From positions 703,001 to 767,000 of the forward strand of contig OX442421.1 in assembly GCA_949361645.1 (NCBI GenBank): 64,000 nucleotides of DNA, read 5' to 3'. Source of the stretch: Spongilla lacustris (lineage: Eukaryota; Porifera; Demospongiae; Spongillida; Spongillidae). The notes under the pieces are model-generated. The model ran no database searches, was not told the DNA's origin, and saw only the letters and a list, made by a program, of their open reading frames with translations. Each line of letters starts with the position of its first letter. The stretch's first letter is position 1. Of this stretch, positions 10,366 through 20,725 are shown piece by piece. A program made the position numbers and the translations under genes.

Positions 10366-11172
10366 GTAGTGGTTACATGTTGTTCGCATTTGTTTACATA
10401 CGCTCTGCATTGCTTTATTTCCCATTTGCATTCCTTTATATAGCCTTCGTCCCTTTCCTCTTGAGCTTGAGCAACTGCTAAATCACTTCTAGCATCTGCT
10501 AATCTCTTATTAGCAGCTGCTAAAACACTTCTAGCATCTGCTTCAGCAGCCTTTACTATAGTATCATCATCATCCACTATATCCTGCTAAAGAAATACAA
10601 ATAACAAATACAAAGGGACAAGTGTGTAATCCCTAAATTTACCCCAGCCACCTGTTTCTTAAAAGAAACAATGTCCAGTTCCTTACCATTTTATTTTTTA
10701 TGAGTACACATCTACACACACATGTACATATACAGACCAATATGTTAGCACAGATGTATATACACAAAGCACTATCTAACCTTGTGGGTATTTGATGATT
10801 ATGGGCATGACCACTTGTGTTACAGGTAAGGCCTAAGCTTACTACTAGTTAAGATGTCAGGACACATGTCAAGCATAAAAATGACATCTATCTATGCATT
10901 TCCACAGGCCCCAAACATAGTATGTTGCCTTCATGTAGTCAGGCCCCTACCTTAGATAACGGGACCCATACCAAGCATAAATGTCATCCATGCAACGGTA
11001 CAGCTTAAGCTCTCAACATAGTTAGCTGCCCTCCCCAAGCCCAACCCAACCTCCTATATGATATGTAGTCTGACACACACATGGACATGGATGGATAAAG
11101 CATTACCTGGACATCTTCCTGGTCTTCATCATCCACCACTTCCTGGACATCTTCCTGGTCTTCATCCATCAT
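10212..11172 (-). CDS. Acidic / coiled-coil protein, two exons (11172-11107, 10583-10212)
   Basis: Exon 1 starts MMDEDQEDVQEVVD and repeats DEDQEDVQ before a donor (cag|gtaatg). Exon 2 follows ctttagcag in phase 0 with DIVDDDD and then a long, charged, Ala-rich helix (AAANKRLADARSDLAVAQAQ) predicted to be coiled coil. The frame continues to a stop at 10212. Its last 154 bases are antisense to the final exon of the RAG1-like gene, so that tail may not be translated or may be an untranslated overlap. An alternative upstream start exists at 11241. It has no kelch, PHD or other recognised domain. It sits tail to tail with the RAG1-like gene. Confidence 0.5.
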
Positions 11173-11179
11173 TTTCAAC

Positions 11180-12900
11180 CACCTACAACTGAGCAGGACG
11201 CAATTTGACCAAAGAAATTGGCACGAATCAAGCTGTCCCAAATGCTCCTTACCATGATTCTGATTATAGTTGTATTATACTTAATAATAACTAAATAAGA
11301 TTAAAAATTAATTCCCCTGGAAACAGGGGGGGTTGGTTCCAGGAGGCAAAATAGTTCCTGAACCAGATATAGATATGCAAATCATGAAGCTATATACAGT
11401 AATGGACAACAATGTCCTATATAAAACGATATATGTAGTAATTTACACCTATTTGTCATATTGTCATGGGTGCTAATGGAGATTTGTTATTAAAGGAAAT
11501 TCATGCATGTTTGTGTGCAATAAGGTGTGGTCACCTGACGTTCATGTGGCATTATACGATCAGCCTTATGTATATTTGGGTCTGGGAACAAGACTATGGT
11601 GGTCACTTGACCAGACATACCCTGGTTCCAATCCAATTCCAAGCAAGTTTTCAAAGAAGAAACAAGATCAAGAAAGATGATAACTGTTATTTAATAACAT
11701 GTTGAGAACCATCATGCCAGCCCCCTTACCATGGGACTATACCCTCATCATGCCAGTCCCTGCTATAAATAGCTGAAATTCAAATCTTATTTTAACTACC
11801 CAGCTTCCAACCTGTCCCTCCAAACACCATCACCTATTTTATGTGGTTCTAAAAAAATAAAATAAAAAGCCTCACCTTTGAAAATGTAGTTATAAATGTT
11901 CAATAATAAGCGATCAATCCAAAACTAAGTCTCCAAACAGGAACACAGGATCTAGCAACCTCCAGACTTAACAGACCAGTAGTCACCAAACAGGAACAAA
12001 TGAACCAGCAACCTCCAAACTGAACGAATCACCAAACAGAGACACAGGAACCGCTGAACTGAACAAATAGTCATCATACACTGAGCAGGACGCAATTTGC
12101 CCACACGAATCAAGCTGTCCCAAATCCTTACCGCAATTCAAAAAAGGTACTCAACAAACTTTAAATGTCCTATGACAATACAAACCCCCCCCCACGCCCA
12201 CGCCCCCTTTGGGCGCTAGTGAAAATGAGGCACACCCATGCAATTTAAATAGCAACCCCACACACATTTAAAAAGACCATGAGTGCTCTGCTACAATGGT
12301 CACTGAACAGAGTAACCAGGCAGAACAGAGGAAGCAGCTGTCAGTTAGTACAGGCTTTATAAAAACACGCACACACTCCACTGTTATATAGCCTAGCTAG
12401 CTGGCGTGGCACACATGCATGTACCCACAAAACAAGCTTCCCGTCCCCAGACATACACAAACCCACACCCCAACATCCTAACCATGATGCAATAATAGCA
12501 AATAGCAATAAAGCCGCATCCAAGCTAGCCTCACCAAGCTCTCAATCCACGACCAATTCTTCAAACAGGAACAGAGTAACCAGACAGGCAGTAGTCACTA
12601 ACATAGTAGCTTTTAAATATTGCACACATCACTTGACCACCCCCCAAACACCCCCACACCCTATCATCACCTATTTTATGGTGGTTCTAAATAAAGCCTC
12701 ATGGGAGCCTTACCTTAGGTATCACAAGCTGAATGTTCCAAAACCAGGGACAGAATATACCAGTGGCACTAGTGGGAAAAGCACAGCAACCTCTAGAGCT
12801 AGAGTGAAAAAGAGAAAGTAGATTAAAAAGTAAAAATTCTTTCCGACATAGAACGAAGATAGCCTAAAGTACGCTCGCTAGGGCAATATAAAATAATACA
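11180..12900. repeat. Gene-poor stretch with dispersed partial duplications
   Basis: The segment around 11190-11255 (gagcaggacgcaattt, cacgaatcaagctgtccc) recurs at 12080-12135. Around 11930-12060 and 12545-12600 there are loose copies of 'ccaaacaggaac' plus 'agcaacctccaaact'. A 'tgccagcccc...ccctcatcatgccagtcc' pair lies near 11715-11760. No credible coding exon was seen. Confidence 0.5.
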
Positions 12901-12904
12901 CACA

Positions 12905-13085
12905 CGTCAGGGGTGATAAGCAGTGATGTGTGGGGGTGATAAGCAGTGATGTGTGGGGGTGATAAGCAGTGATGTGTGGGGGTGATAAGCAGTGATGTGT
13001 GGGGGTGATAAGCAGTGATGTGTGGGGGTGATAAGCAGTGATGTGTGAGGGTGATAGGCAGTGATGTGTGAGGGTGATACATGTA
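12905..13085 (+). repeat. 23-bp minisatellite
   Basis: Eight near-identical copies of a 23-bp unit containing GATAAGCAGTGATGTGTG. The last two are diverged (GTGAGG, GATAGG). The short open frame on the other strand (repeated HTSL/ITAYHP peptides) is an artefact. Confidence 0.95.
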
Positions 13086-13463
13086 GATGTACAGTTTTAC
13101 AAGTGAGCAGTGATGTGAGGGTGAAAGTTCAGTACGGCGTTATATGGTTCCACCCCTAATGTATAAAAGGATGGCCCTTATGTAGTAGTACACCCATACA
13201 AGGTTGTACTCGTTATACGTGTACATGTACTCGTGTGTGTGCAACTCGGTCGGTGTGATTCTCTTGTTAATTTGAAACTTGCGTTCAATTGGTTTAAAAT
13301 TCATGCAGTAGCTAGTGATGGTCAAGTGAACGACGCTCGTTAGATATTATAGTGTGGGTGGGATGGGTGATACTGTACTCACATCCTCCACATGTGTGTA
13401 CATGGAGGACGTTCTCTTAACAATCACACGAATGCGTGTCTCTCTCCTCCATCAGGTACCAAC

Positions 13464-13744
13464 CTTAGCCTCTGTAAACAGGTCATGTGGGGACATGTGG
13501 GGAGCTAGGTCACCTTCACTCCTGGCCGCCACCTGCTCCTTTCCCTCCTTGTACCGGGCCCAGTGACCAATCAGACGACGGATCCTCTCGAGGGCTGATG
13601 AGACGGCAAAGTTGGTTGCCGTGAGGCCCTCGACAGGAGGAACAACACAGGGTAGGGGACAGTCCCCCAGGAGGGAGCCATATCGCTCCATGATGCTATC
13701 CAAATCCACAACCTCTTGTTCAAGTGTTGAGAAGAGAGCTTGAG
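13464..13744 (-). CDS. Unrecognised protein exon
   Basis: A 281-bp open exon on the minus strand begins after ttctctcag and ends at aag|gttggt. It encodes an amphipathic sequence (LEQEVVDLDSIMERYGSLLG, later SALERIRRLIGHWARYKEGK, and a Met/Pro/His-rich end). The helical, conserved-looking composition and plausible splice sites support a real exon. I do not recognise the family, and no neighbouring exons could be assigned. The acceptor could also lie further upstream near 13780. Confidence 0.45.
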
Positions 13745-13852
13745 CTGAGAGAAGGAAGAGCTGGTCAAACCTTACACCAATGCACCCCACCATAACACAC
13801 CCAGTTCACTTGACTAACACATGCACCCACATCATCACCTCCACACCCAGGT

Positions 13853-14012
13853 CGTGATCACATGACAGCTCCACCTACCCTTGAACAGATCACATGACAG
13901 CTCCACCTACCCTTGAACAGATCACATGACAGCTCCACTTAACCATTTACTCTCTATTCCATCTTACTGGCCCTATTCCATCTTACTGGCCCCATTCCAT
14001 CTTACTGTACCA
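13853..14012 (+). repeat. Two short tandem repeats
   Basis: Three copies of a 32-bp unit (gatcacatgacagctccacc...) lie at about 13856-13940. They are followed by three copies of a 21-22-bp unit (attccatcttactggccc) at about 13956-14008, immediately before the ATG of the next gene. Confidence 0.85.
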
Positions 14013-14014
14013 TC

Positions 14015-14602
14015 ATGGAGAGGCTGGAGGGGTTGAAGACCGGGCAGGAGAAGTGGGTGAAGGGGAAGATGGATGCCATGAAGGAGCTGGCTGGGGAAGA
14101 GGATAGGATGTTGTCCAGGGTGACTGCCTTTATTGAGGGGTTTCCCCTCGATGCATGACCTGCTAAGCGAGGTGGAGGAGCTGATGAAGTATGAGGTCAG
14201 CTTCCTCTCCTCCCCAGACCTCTCCCTCTTCTGCACTCCTGCACCCCTCCTTCCAATGCTATTTCTCTCCTACCATGCCCACTCCCCATTCTCTCCTCCC
14301 CATCCCATCCCATTCTCTCCTCCCCATGCTCTTTTGAGAACTCGCCACATAGATGTGTGGCATTTTAAATTTACAAAGCAGGCGCTTTGTAATCTGCTTT
14401 TTTCTCAAGTTACCAAACACACTTAATGTAATATCAATTTTGTTGTTGTGATACTGTGCCTGGGTTTTCTATTGATTGAAGTAACCAAGTTCCCTTCTCA
14501 TGTCATTGTCATATAGGCCACACATCCATGCTTAATATCTCAGAATATTAGGGTATTGCTGCCAAGGAGATGGAGCAAGTGGCTGCTCGGGGGAAGGAGT
14601 GA
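14015..14602 (+). CDS. Small coiled-coil protein, two exons (14015-14195, 14552-14602)
   Basis: The frame starts MERLEGLKTGQEKWVKGKMD, continues through TAFIEGFP and then, after a one-base frame change inside the homopolymer run ggggtttcccc (14138-14148), reads HDLLSEVEELMKYE to a donor (gag|gtcagc). An exon at 14552 joins in phase 0 and adds IAAKEMEQVAARGKE before a stop at 14600. The product would be about 77 residues, charged and helical. No family is recognised. The frame break sits in a homopolymer, so a sequencing indel is as likely as mutation. Confidence 0.4.
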
Positions 14603-15130
14603 CTGTGCCATACACACTAGTGTGTTGTAGACTTTGTGCACAGGAGAAGTGTCTTGTTTGTGCACAGAGGTGTATGTTGTGTGTGTGCAGGAGTTGTCTT
14701 CCAGTTTGAGCTGTGCATGAAATGTGCTTTTGATATCCTACTCAGTACTCCAAACTATGTGCAATACCACAAAAATATGTGATGTCATGTGTTTTTGTTT
14801 AGACCTGAGAAATGTGTATGGTTGTATGTATTCACAAAACGGCTGGACAGTATCAGCAAAGCCATTTATGGTAGTCGGATTTAAATAAATGTTAGCTTGA
14901 ACATGTACATGTACCTTTCAGCAGCTATCATTCTGTCTTATTTGTGCATACCAAGATGCTTACTGACATCACTCTCCCTCTCATCTCCCATCATCACTCA
15001 CCCTCTCATCTCACATCTTCACTCTCCCTCCTCCCATCTCATCACAATTTGATCTCAGCAGATTTTAAAAACACCCACACACATGCACACTCACACGTAC
15101 ACTCATAGCACACACTCACATCTACACAAA
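14603..15130. other. No gene recognised
   Basis: TG-rich sequence at 14630-14690 and a TC/CA-rich block 'cccatctcatcac / ccctctcatctc' at 14960-15060. No supported exon. Confidence 0.4.
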
Positions 15131-15135
15131 TACAC

Positions 15136-15295
15136 ACACCTCACACCAACATCCTCAAAGTGCACACAGTTGTGCTGCCCCCACCCTCGGAAGTAGCACT
15201 GTCCAATGTTGCTCTCTGTACCAACGCACGCCACATTGTCCATCCATATTGGCTGGCTGTTGTTACCTGACCCAAAGTATCCGTTTGGAAATAGC
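15136..15295 (-). CDS. SRCR (scavenger receptor cysteine-rich) domain exon
   Basis: The minus-strand exon encodes the C-terminal half of an SRCR domain: [26 protein letters not shown], a WG pair, HNC, then FEDVGVRC, all at the usual spacing. It is bounded by a possible acceptor (ccactgag) and a donor (tgt|gtgta). Such domains are extracellular and abundant in sponge cell-surface receptors. The preceding open sequence (to about 15438) does not look like an SRCR N-terminal half, so the partner exon lies further upstream or is lost. This is a fragment of a larger gene, or a stray exon. Confidence 0.75.
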
Positions 15296-15523
15296 CTCAG
15301 TGGCACCGTCGAACCCCAGATTATGTCATTGTGTTGCAGGAGTTTGTATTCTCTGTTACAGACGTGGAAAAATGGCTCCTCTCTGCCGATCAGAGAGAGG
15401 CTGTCGCATGCCAGGCATTGGTCAGTTGTGCTACTCAACTCAAATAACTAGTATAATAATGTGAGTCTACTGTTATTACACCTTGCTCATACACTCACAC
15501 ACTTATTTAATTGCTATCATCAG

Positions 15524-15750
15524 CTGAACAGGTTATACTGAGCAGTGAAAAACTCCTTGAAGTATCCCACCATGTCTCAGACTGCACCCTTATTAAGAAG
15601 AGGCTGCACATTGATGACCCTGAGGTGGACTGCTATAAGGTGCTGGAGAAGTGGTCTGCTAAGGATGATAGTGGGGACAGAGGAAGGCTGGTGGCTGCTC
15701 TGTTTGACTGTGGATATGTTAGGGTGGCTGAATTCTTACAGATGATGTAA
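15524..15750 (+). CDS. Death-domain-like terminal exon
   Basis: After an acceptor (atcatcag) the exon reads EQVILSSEKLLEVSHHV, then IDDPEVDCYKVLEKWSAK, RGRLVAALFDCGYVRVAEFL and a stop at 15748. The pattern (helix, C..VL..W, then L..AL...G....A..L) is that of the second half of Death-fold adaptor domains. Its phase-1 start needs an upstream exon that was not found on this strand. A degenerate inverted copy lies at 16090-16262. Homology is by pattern only. Confidence 0.6.
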
Positions 15751-16089
15751 TGATTATGATGTCATTGTGTTGTGATTCCATTACATGCCCACCCTTTCAA
15801 TCTATACAGGGGGTGTATAATTGAAGTAGCCACACCCACAATATATCTGTCTACATTCATGTGTATACAAATAGATTTATAACAGAATGGTATATAATGT
15901 TTTGAACTGTATTTTGCAGCATTTGTTATTAGATCAAAATAATCAAAAAGAGCAAATTGAATTACAAGTCAATCCATTCATCAAGTAATGAGGTGCAGCA
16001 GTATAGTCAGATTTTGTACATCTGCTTGATATCATACTTCATTTATACACATCCCGTATATGCAAGATCCTACAGGGAATTGAAGCGGT

Positions 16090-16262
16090 GGGCATGTAAT
16101 GGAGTCACAACACAATGACATCATTATATTACATCATTTGTAAGAATTCAGCCATCCTAAAAATTCCACACTCCACAGTCAAACAGTGCAGCCACCAAGA
16201 CTACTTCTCCAGCACTTTATAGCAGTCTGTCCACTTCAGGGTCATCAATGTGCAGCCTATCG
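16090..16262 (-). pseudogene. Inverted, degenerate copy of the Death-like exon
   Basis: Read on the minus strand, this segment repeats the 3' two thirds of the exon at 15524-15750: the CACATTGATGACCCTGA region, 'gactgctataa', 'gtgctggagaagt' and the downstream 'atgatgtca...gtgttgtgact'. Small deletions and substitutions break the frame. The two copies form an inverted repeat with a spacer of about 300 bp. Confidence 0.75.
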
Positions 16263-16299
16263 CAGGTGAAGGAGACATTGGTGCCAACAGAATTGTCCA

Positions 16300-16565
16300 A
16301 ACTGTCCCCAGGACTTGATGTCACCACCAGGTTGGCCCTTGCTGGTCAGAGGAAGCAATACACTTAAAAATAATACCTGCATATTCTCTATCTTACCTAG
16401 AATTGTGTGGCGTGGTACACATATGTGTGGCGTGGTACACATGTGTGGCTCGAGCACAATAGCCCACAGCTTACCACTGTGCCACTGATATTCTGTGCAC
16501 CGGACCAGGTATTTTTAATCCAGTGCTGTTGATGATGGTCGGTAATATTTTATTCAGTGCCCATA
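16300..16565 (-). repeat. Inverted copy of the dispersed repeat at 22495-22770
   Basis: Reverse-complement matches to 22495-22770 include 'gtattgcttcctct', 'agatagagaatatgcaggta', 'gtggcacagtggtaagct' and 'aataaaatattaccaa'. The segment 'gtgtggcgtggtacacat' is itself duplicated here at 16397-16448. Confidence 0.8.
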
Positions 16566-16689
16566 TTGCAGTACATTGCGTAGTACTGTATTTGGCAATT
16601 GTCAAGCAAGTCATTAAATTATTCAGCTTGTTTTGGGTTTGATTTTGTGGGACATATAATTCATGTCATATTCATACAGATGAATGTTG

Positions 16690-16900
16690 CCCTTTACTGT
16701 AGTGTGTCATGGTCCAACCCTCCACCTTCAATAATCTGAGTAAATGACCTCAATCAGACTGTACCCAATGATGGGACCAAATACCTCTACCTCCAGTGTG
16801 GACGGTACCTTGCCATCATTGGGGTTGACCTGTGACTGCACAGAGTGTTCCATTGTAGAGTGACCAATTGTCTTTGGAAAGCTAGATTGAACAGAAGACA
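16690..16900 (-). CDS. Possible Ig-superfamily-related exon
   Basis: The minus strand reads SQVNPNDGKVPSTLEVEVFG in one open stretch next to the Ig-like exon at 17361-17589. The peptide has the hydrophobic alternation of an Ig beta strand. No cysteines or splice sites confirm it. Confidence 0.25.
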
Positions 16901-16972
16901 TACATGTTCACCTCAACAACATGTAAGGTATCACTAAACAATCAGCTACTTTAACCTCAGGTAACCCACCTA

Positions 16973-17284
16973 CAGTGCCGTCCACCCACAAGTTCACACT
17001 CGCGCGCGCTCGACTCGCACTTGACACGCGCTCGACTCGCGCGTGACTCTATCAAGTGCAATAATGACTCGCGTGCCTTAACTCAAAGCAAAACAGCTGG
17101 AACAAAAATGTATACTATTAATAGCTTAAAACTAACGTCATCATCTGTAGGTATGTCGTAAATAGGTATTTGAGTGATGCTCGGAACAGCGCGCGTATCG
17201 AGTGCTAATTGCACTCGCTAATTGACTCGCGCTCGACTCGCATACACACGCGCGCGAGTGTGAACTTGTGGGTTAACGGCACTG
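16973..17284. mobile_element. MITE with about 39-bp TIRs and TA target duplication
   Basis: The ends are CAGTGCCGTCC... and its inverse ...GGCACTG, flanked on both sides by TA (16971-16972 and 17285-17286). The arms match for about 39 bp, including 'acccacaagttcacactcgcgcgcg'. The interior has no ORF and is packed with 'gctcgactcgc'-type CpG motifs. TA duplication and a CAGTGCCG start fit a Tc1/mariner-driven MITE. It lies beside the Ig-like exon. Confidence 0.8.
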
Positions 17285-17360
17285 TAAGACTGCCAACAGA
17301 AGGACCACATCATCAGCTGTCTCTTATTGTGTATGGTAAACTCACATGCATAGTACTTAC

Positions 17361-17589
17361 ATGGCTTCTGATGGTCCCAAATTGATCACTGGTAGCCCTA
17401 CAGTGGTAGGACCTCCTCTACCACAATGGGTATAAGCAGTGAGCCATTGAGCGCATAGCCATCAGGAACCAAGGTTGGAGAGTCCCCTCTGTACCACGTG
17501 ATGGTGGAGGAGGGGTCACCTTGTGCCGAGCAGTTCAACATGGTACAGTACGGTGTCACTAGGCTCAGTGTTAAAATAAGGAGGCTGAT
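17361..17589 (-). pseudogene. Immunoglobulin-like (I-set) domain exon with frame breaks
   Basis: Between ttcaccag and the donor cat|gtaagt, the minus strand carries the elements of an Ig domain in three frames: PPYFNTEPSDTVLY, then LNCSAQGDPSSTITWYRGD (first Cys and the core Trp), GYALNGSLLI, and SYHCRATSDQFGTI (second Cys). One- or two-base shifts separate the pieces near 17545 and 17405. The order and spacing are normal for an I-set domain, so this is either a decayed exon or one with sequence errors. A weaker echo (NLSAHGDP) occurs at about 17690-17750. Confidence 0.65.
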
Positions 17590-17689
17590 CTGGTGAAGCG
17601 GAGGCTGTTGATTGTAACATTGTATCATTCTCATTACATGAACCAATAATATTGATGGTGCATTATTAGTAATTAAGCAACAGCGGGAA

Positions 17690-17760
17690 AACGAAATACC
17701 ATTTGGCGGGGGTCACCGTGTGCTGAGAGGTTCAATATCAGGCTAGTGTGGTAAACTATT
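17690..17760 (-). pseudogene. Relic of an Ig-like exon
   Basis: The minus strand reads LILNLSAHGDP, matching MLNCSAQGDP of the neighbouring Ig exon at both DNA and protein level, but the first Cys has become Leu and the downstream Trp region is lost. Confidence 0.35.
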
Positions 17761-18127
17761 TGTGAAAATGTGAAGATGATGATTATAAGCCTGAATCGGA
17801 TGTACATTGTAAAAAAAAGTAGCACATGGTAATATGTGGAGTTCTCTAAGGTAATTGAGGATTTTTTCAGACAATGCAAACGTTTTTTAAATTTTTCCTA
17901 CATAGTATTATTAAAAAGTTTCGCTTGCGCCAAGTGCAGGTTTTTTCTGGGTGTGGTACTGTCATTGTGTAACTTAGAACTACATGCATGTTGTAACTGT
18001 TGTCCCAACGTACAATTGACAGCGGTATATATAAAAGCGAGCAGCACTTCCTTCGAGTTTTGCACATTACCACTTATAATTTAACCAGTATAAAAATCCC
18101 CTAAACGTGGGAGACTTAACTTGTTAG

Positions 18128-18830
18128 CAGCAGACAGCTATCACCAACAAATTCCAGCAATGATTATCTCACTGTGGATAGATAGCTTATTTTAAGCAAT
18201 GGTTGGCTTTCTAGGACGGCAGCAGTTATGGAGTTACATGGAGAGGCTGGTGGTGCTGACCAGCAAGGTGTGGCTAGAGCCTAGAGGGAGTTGCCTGGTA
18301 TCATTGAGAAGTATCGACCAGAGGACGTCTTCAATATTGATGAGACAGGGTAATTTAGAGACAAGCAGTATGCACATACATAGCCCATTTGTACATGATG
18401 GTACATATGACTTCTCATGTACATAATTTGGAAGGGAAATGGTGCACACTTTAATGATACCTTATTGCACCGCAGATGTGCGGGGTGCCAAGTAAGCTTT
18501 GGCTGCAATTGTAACTGCATGAGAACGACTGAAGCCAGTAGTAATACACAAGAGTATAAGAAACCACGTTGCTATGGCAGAACATTTAACCCTAACAGCC
18601 TGGTCATGTATTACACCATGGATACAAATGCCTGGATGTGCACAGATGTAAGTATAAATACATTATAATCAGATCTTATTTCTGTGGTAGATACTTAGGT
18701 ACTGGTCAAAACAAGTTAATGAGCAGTTCAAACAACAGAAGCGAAAATGTGCGATGCTTCTTGACTGGTGTTGTGTCAATGATCAAAGTGGGCAGCTAAG
18801 TTGAGTCAAGTGCAGACGTATACAATATCA
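18128..18830 (+). mobile_element. pogo/Tigger-like transposase fragment, copy 1
   Basis: The plus strand encodes, with frame breaks, the signature of pogo/Tigger (CENP-B-related, DDE_1) transposases: MELHGEAGG, RELPGIIEKYRPEDVFNIDE (first catalytic Asp), then KKPRCYGRTFNPNS, TNAWM, and after an apparent intron YWSKQVNEQFKQQKRK. The motif normally DNC reads DWC. The HTH region is mostly missing. It is one of three copies in the window and the only one that extends to the second catalytic region. Confidence 0.8.
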
Positions 18831-19914
18831 ATGCCATATACAATACTGTACACCTTCAGCTAAAATTGGCCGAACGTCAAACGGTAGAAGTATTCGTGGC
18901 ATATACGTGGGAGAGCTCCCTCCGTCCCAGGGACCAGCCATGAATGGTAACATCTCCACTGTACAGGAAGTGGCTGGTGACTGATGGTTATTAATTAATT
19001 ATGTAATTTAGTGGCTGGGCACCAGACAGTCCTTACCAGGACTACCTGATGCCCAATCCTTTCCAAACAGGTATTGATACGTAAAAGACGGAGGCATAAA
19101 CTCCTATGTCAGTGACCAACAAGGTCAGAGGCATGAACTTGTGCTACCCAGTCACAGACATAGCAGTAAGACAAGACTCCAAACTGACACAATCCACCCT
19201 GGGAGTTCCCAGAGGGGCCCCTTGAGACTTCATATCCCACACATGTCGTATCACTGACTGCAGCTATACGTAAGCCTCCTGTACATTAATTAAAGTAATT
19301 AATTAAAATAATTAAAATTCTTACACTAATACATTCAGATGAATGAGCATCATGCAGTTTGTATTCGAGCAGTGAACAGCTTTGTGAAGTGTCCAGTTCA
19401 TCAGCTTTATCCTGATGAAACTGAAGGAACACAATATGATATAATCAAACTGCAGCTGAGCAAGAGACAAGTAGTCAGAGCGCAGCAGCAAAACGGGCAA
19501 AGCATAAGTTAAAATCATGGGCTAGGTCACCAGGGTTTGTTCTGAACCCCAATACCACATGCAAATTCTAGTCAAAGAATGTCGCCATTTATACCAATGC
19601 AAGTAGCGCTTTGTCTGTCACCAACACCAGCGCAATATCTAACATACAATAAAATACGAGAACAAGCGCACCCCAATAGTAATTAATTTGTTTTTTCATG
19701 CGACCAACGCTTTGAGGGTATATGAACCGACTAAGGTTACTTTACACATTAACAAAAAAAAATGATCCAAGTCAATAGCAGTTTTTGTAGCAAAGTTGCT
19801 CAGCACAAGTATACTAACTAAATTCCTTGTGTGTTTTCATAGTCACTAATCATAAAAACACAACACACGAAAAAGTACCCTATTGGTACTAGCATCCAGT
19901 TGCAGATTCTCAGG
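18831..19914. repeat. Dispersed-repeat copy and unassigned sequence
   Basis: About 18940-19150 resembles 20700-20930: 'gtctccac.gt.cagg.agtggctgg', 'attaattaat', 'agacagtccttac', 'caaacaggtattg', 'acttgtgctaccc.gtcac'. The rest holds no recognised gene. Confidence 0.55.
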
Positions 19915-20725
19915 ATTCAAGCTGTTAGTGACTTTAAAGAAGTTGCTGGAAGACCTTTCTGGCTCACAACATGGTGCAAGAAAGCCAGATTCTGCTTCAT
20001 AGCCACAGACAAATCTGTGTTGGTATCACTTCCGCTTTGGTGATGCTGCCAAGAAGTGCAAAGCTCCATGCTCTAAGGCGGGAAACTTCAAAGCCGGTCA
20101 CTGATGGCGACTTCAGGGACTAGTGTGAAGCATTATTTTAGTCGCCTTTACTATATAACTGATCAAATCGTCAATTTTTAGTGGATACTGGTGCAGATAT
20201 TAGTGCAATACCACCCTCTGCAACTGATCAATCAAACCCACAAGACATGGTCGCTCAATAACTCTAGACCTTGGACTTCAAAGACAGTTTTCATTAAGTT
20301 ACCCATTCTAGGAATTGACTTTTTGCAGCACTATGACCTAGTTGTGGACATGAAGCAGCAGCGATTGTTGGACTCAGTGACCCGATCTCAAGTTCAAGGG
20401 ATTGTCTCTCATAGGCCATCGATTAATCTTACCTTGTTACCTAGTTATCCATTTGAAGCGATCTCAAGGACTTTCCATCAGTGATAGTATTTTACCAAGT
20501 ACCAATCAGTCCAGAACCCATCATATTGACACTACAGGTATGCTCTCCCACAACGACTGGCACCGGAGCATCTCAAACTGGTGCGTAAAGAATTTGATCA
20601 TATGCTTCAACTAGGCATTGTCCGACCATCGTCTAGTAGCTGGGCATCCCCACTGCACATGGTACCAAATAAATCTACTGGTGACTGGCACCCTAGTGGC
20701 AACTATCATAATGTCTCCACCGTGC
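19915..20725 (+). mobile_element. Decayed Ty3/gypsy LTR-retrotransposon gag-pol fragment
   Basis: Successive pieces in shifting frames are a gag-end motif (LCWYHFRFGD, KKCKAPC; about 20015-20090), an aspartic protease core (VDTGADISAIPPS at 20181), a protease-RT linker (PILGIDFLQHYDLVVDMKQQ; about 20300) and the start of reverse transcriptase (EFDHMLQLGIVRPSSSSWAS; about 20590). The order is that of Ty3/gypsy pol. The RT catalytic box, integrase and LTRs are absent, and a dispersed repeat replaces the sequence after 20710. It is inactive. Confidence 0.8.

Noticed and set aside
10366..13400. A RAG2 (kelch/PHD) homologue downstream of the RAG1-like gene
   Set aside because: No kelch GG...W pattern or PHD Cys/His series was seen on either strand. 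Only the acidic coiled-coil gene is there.
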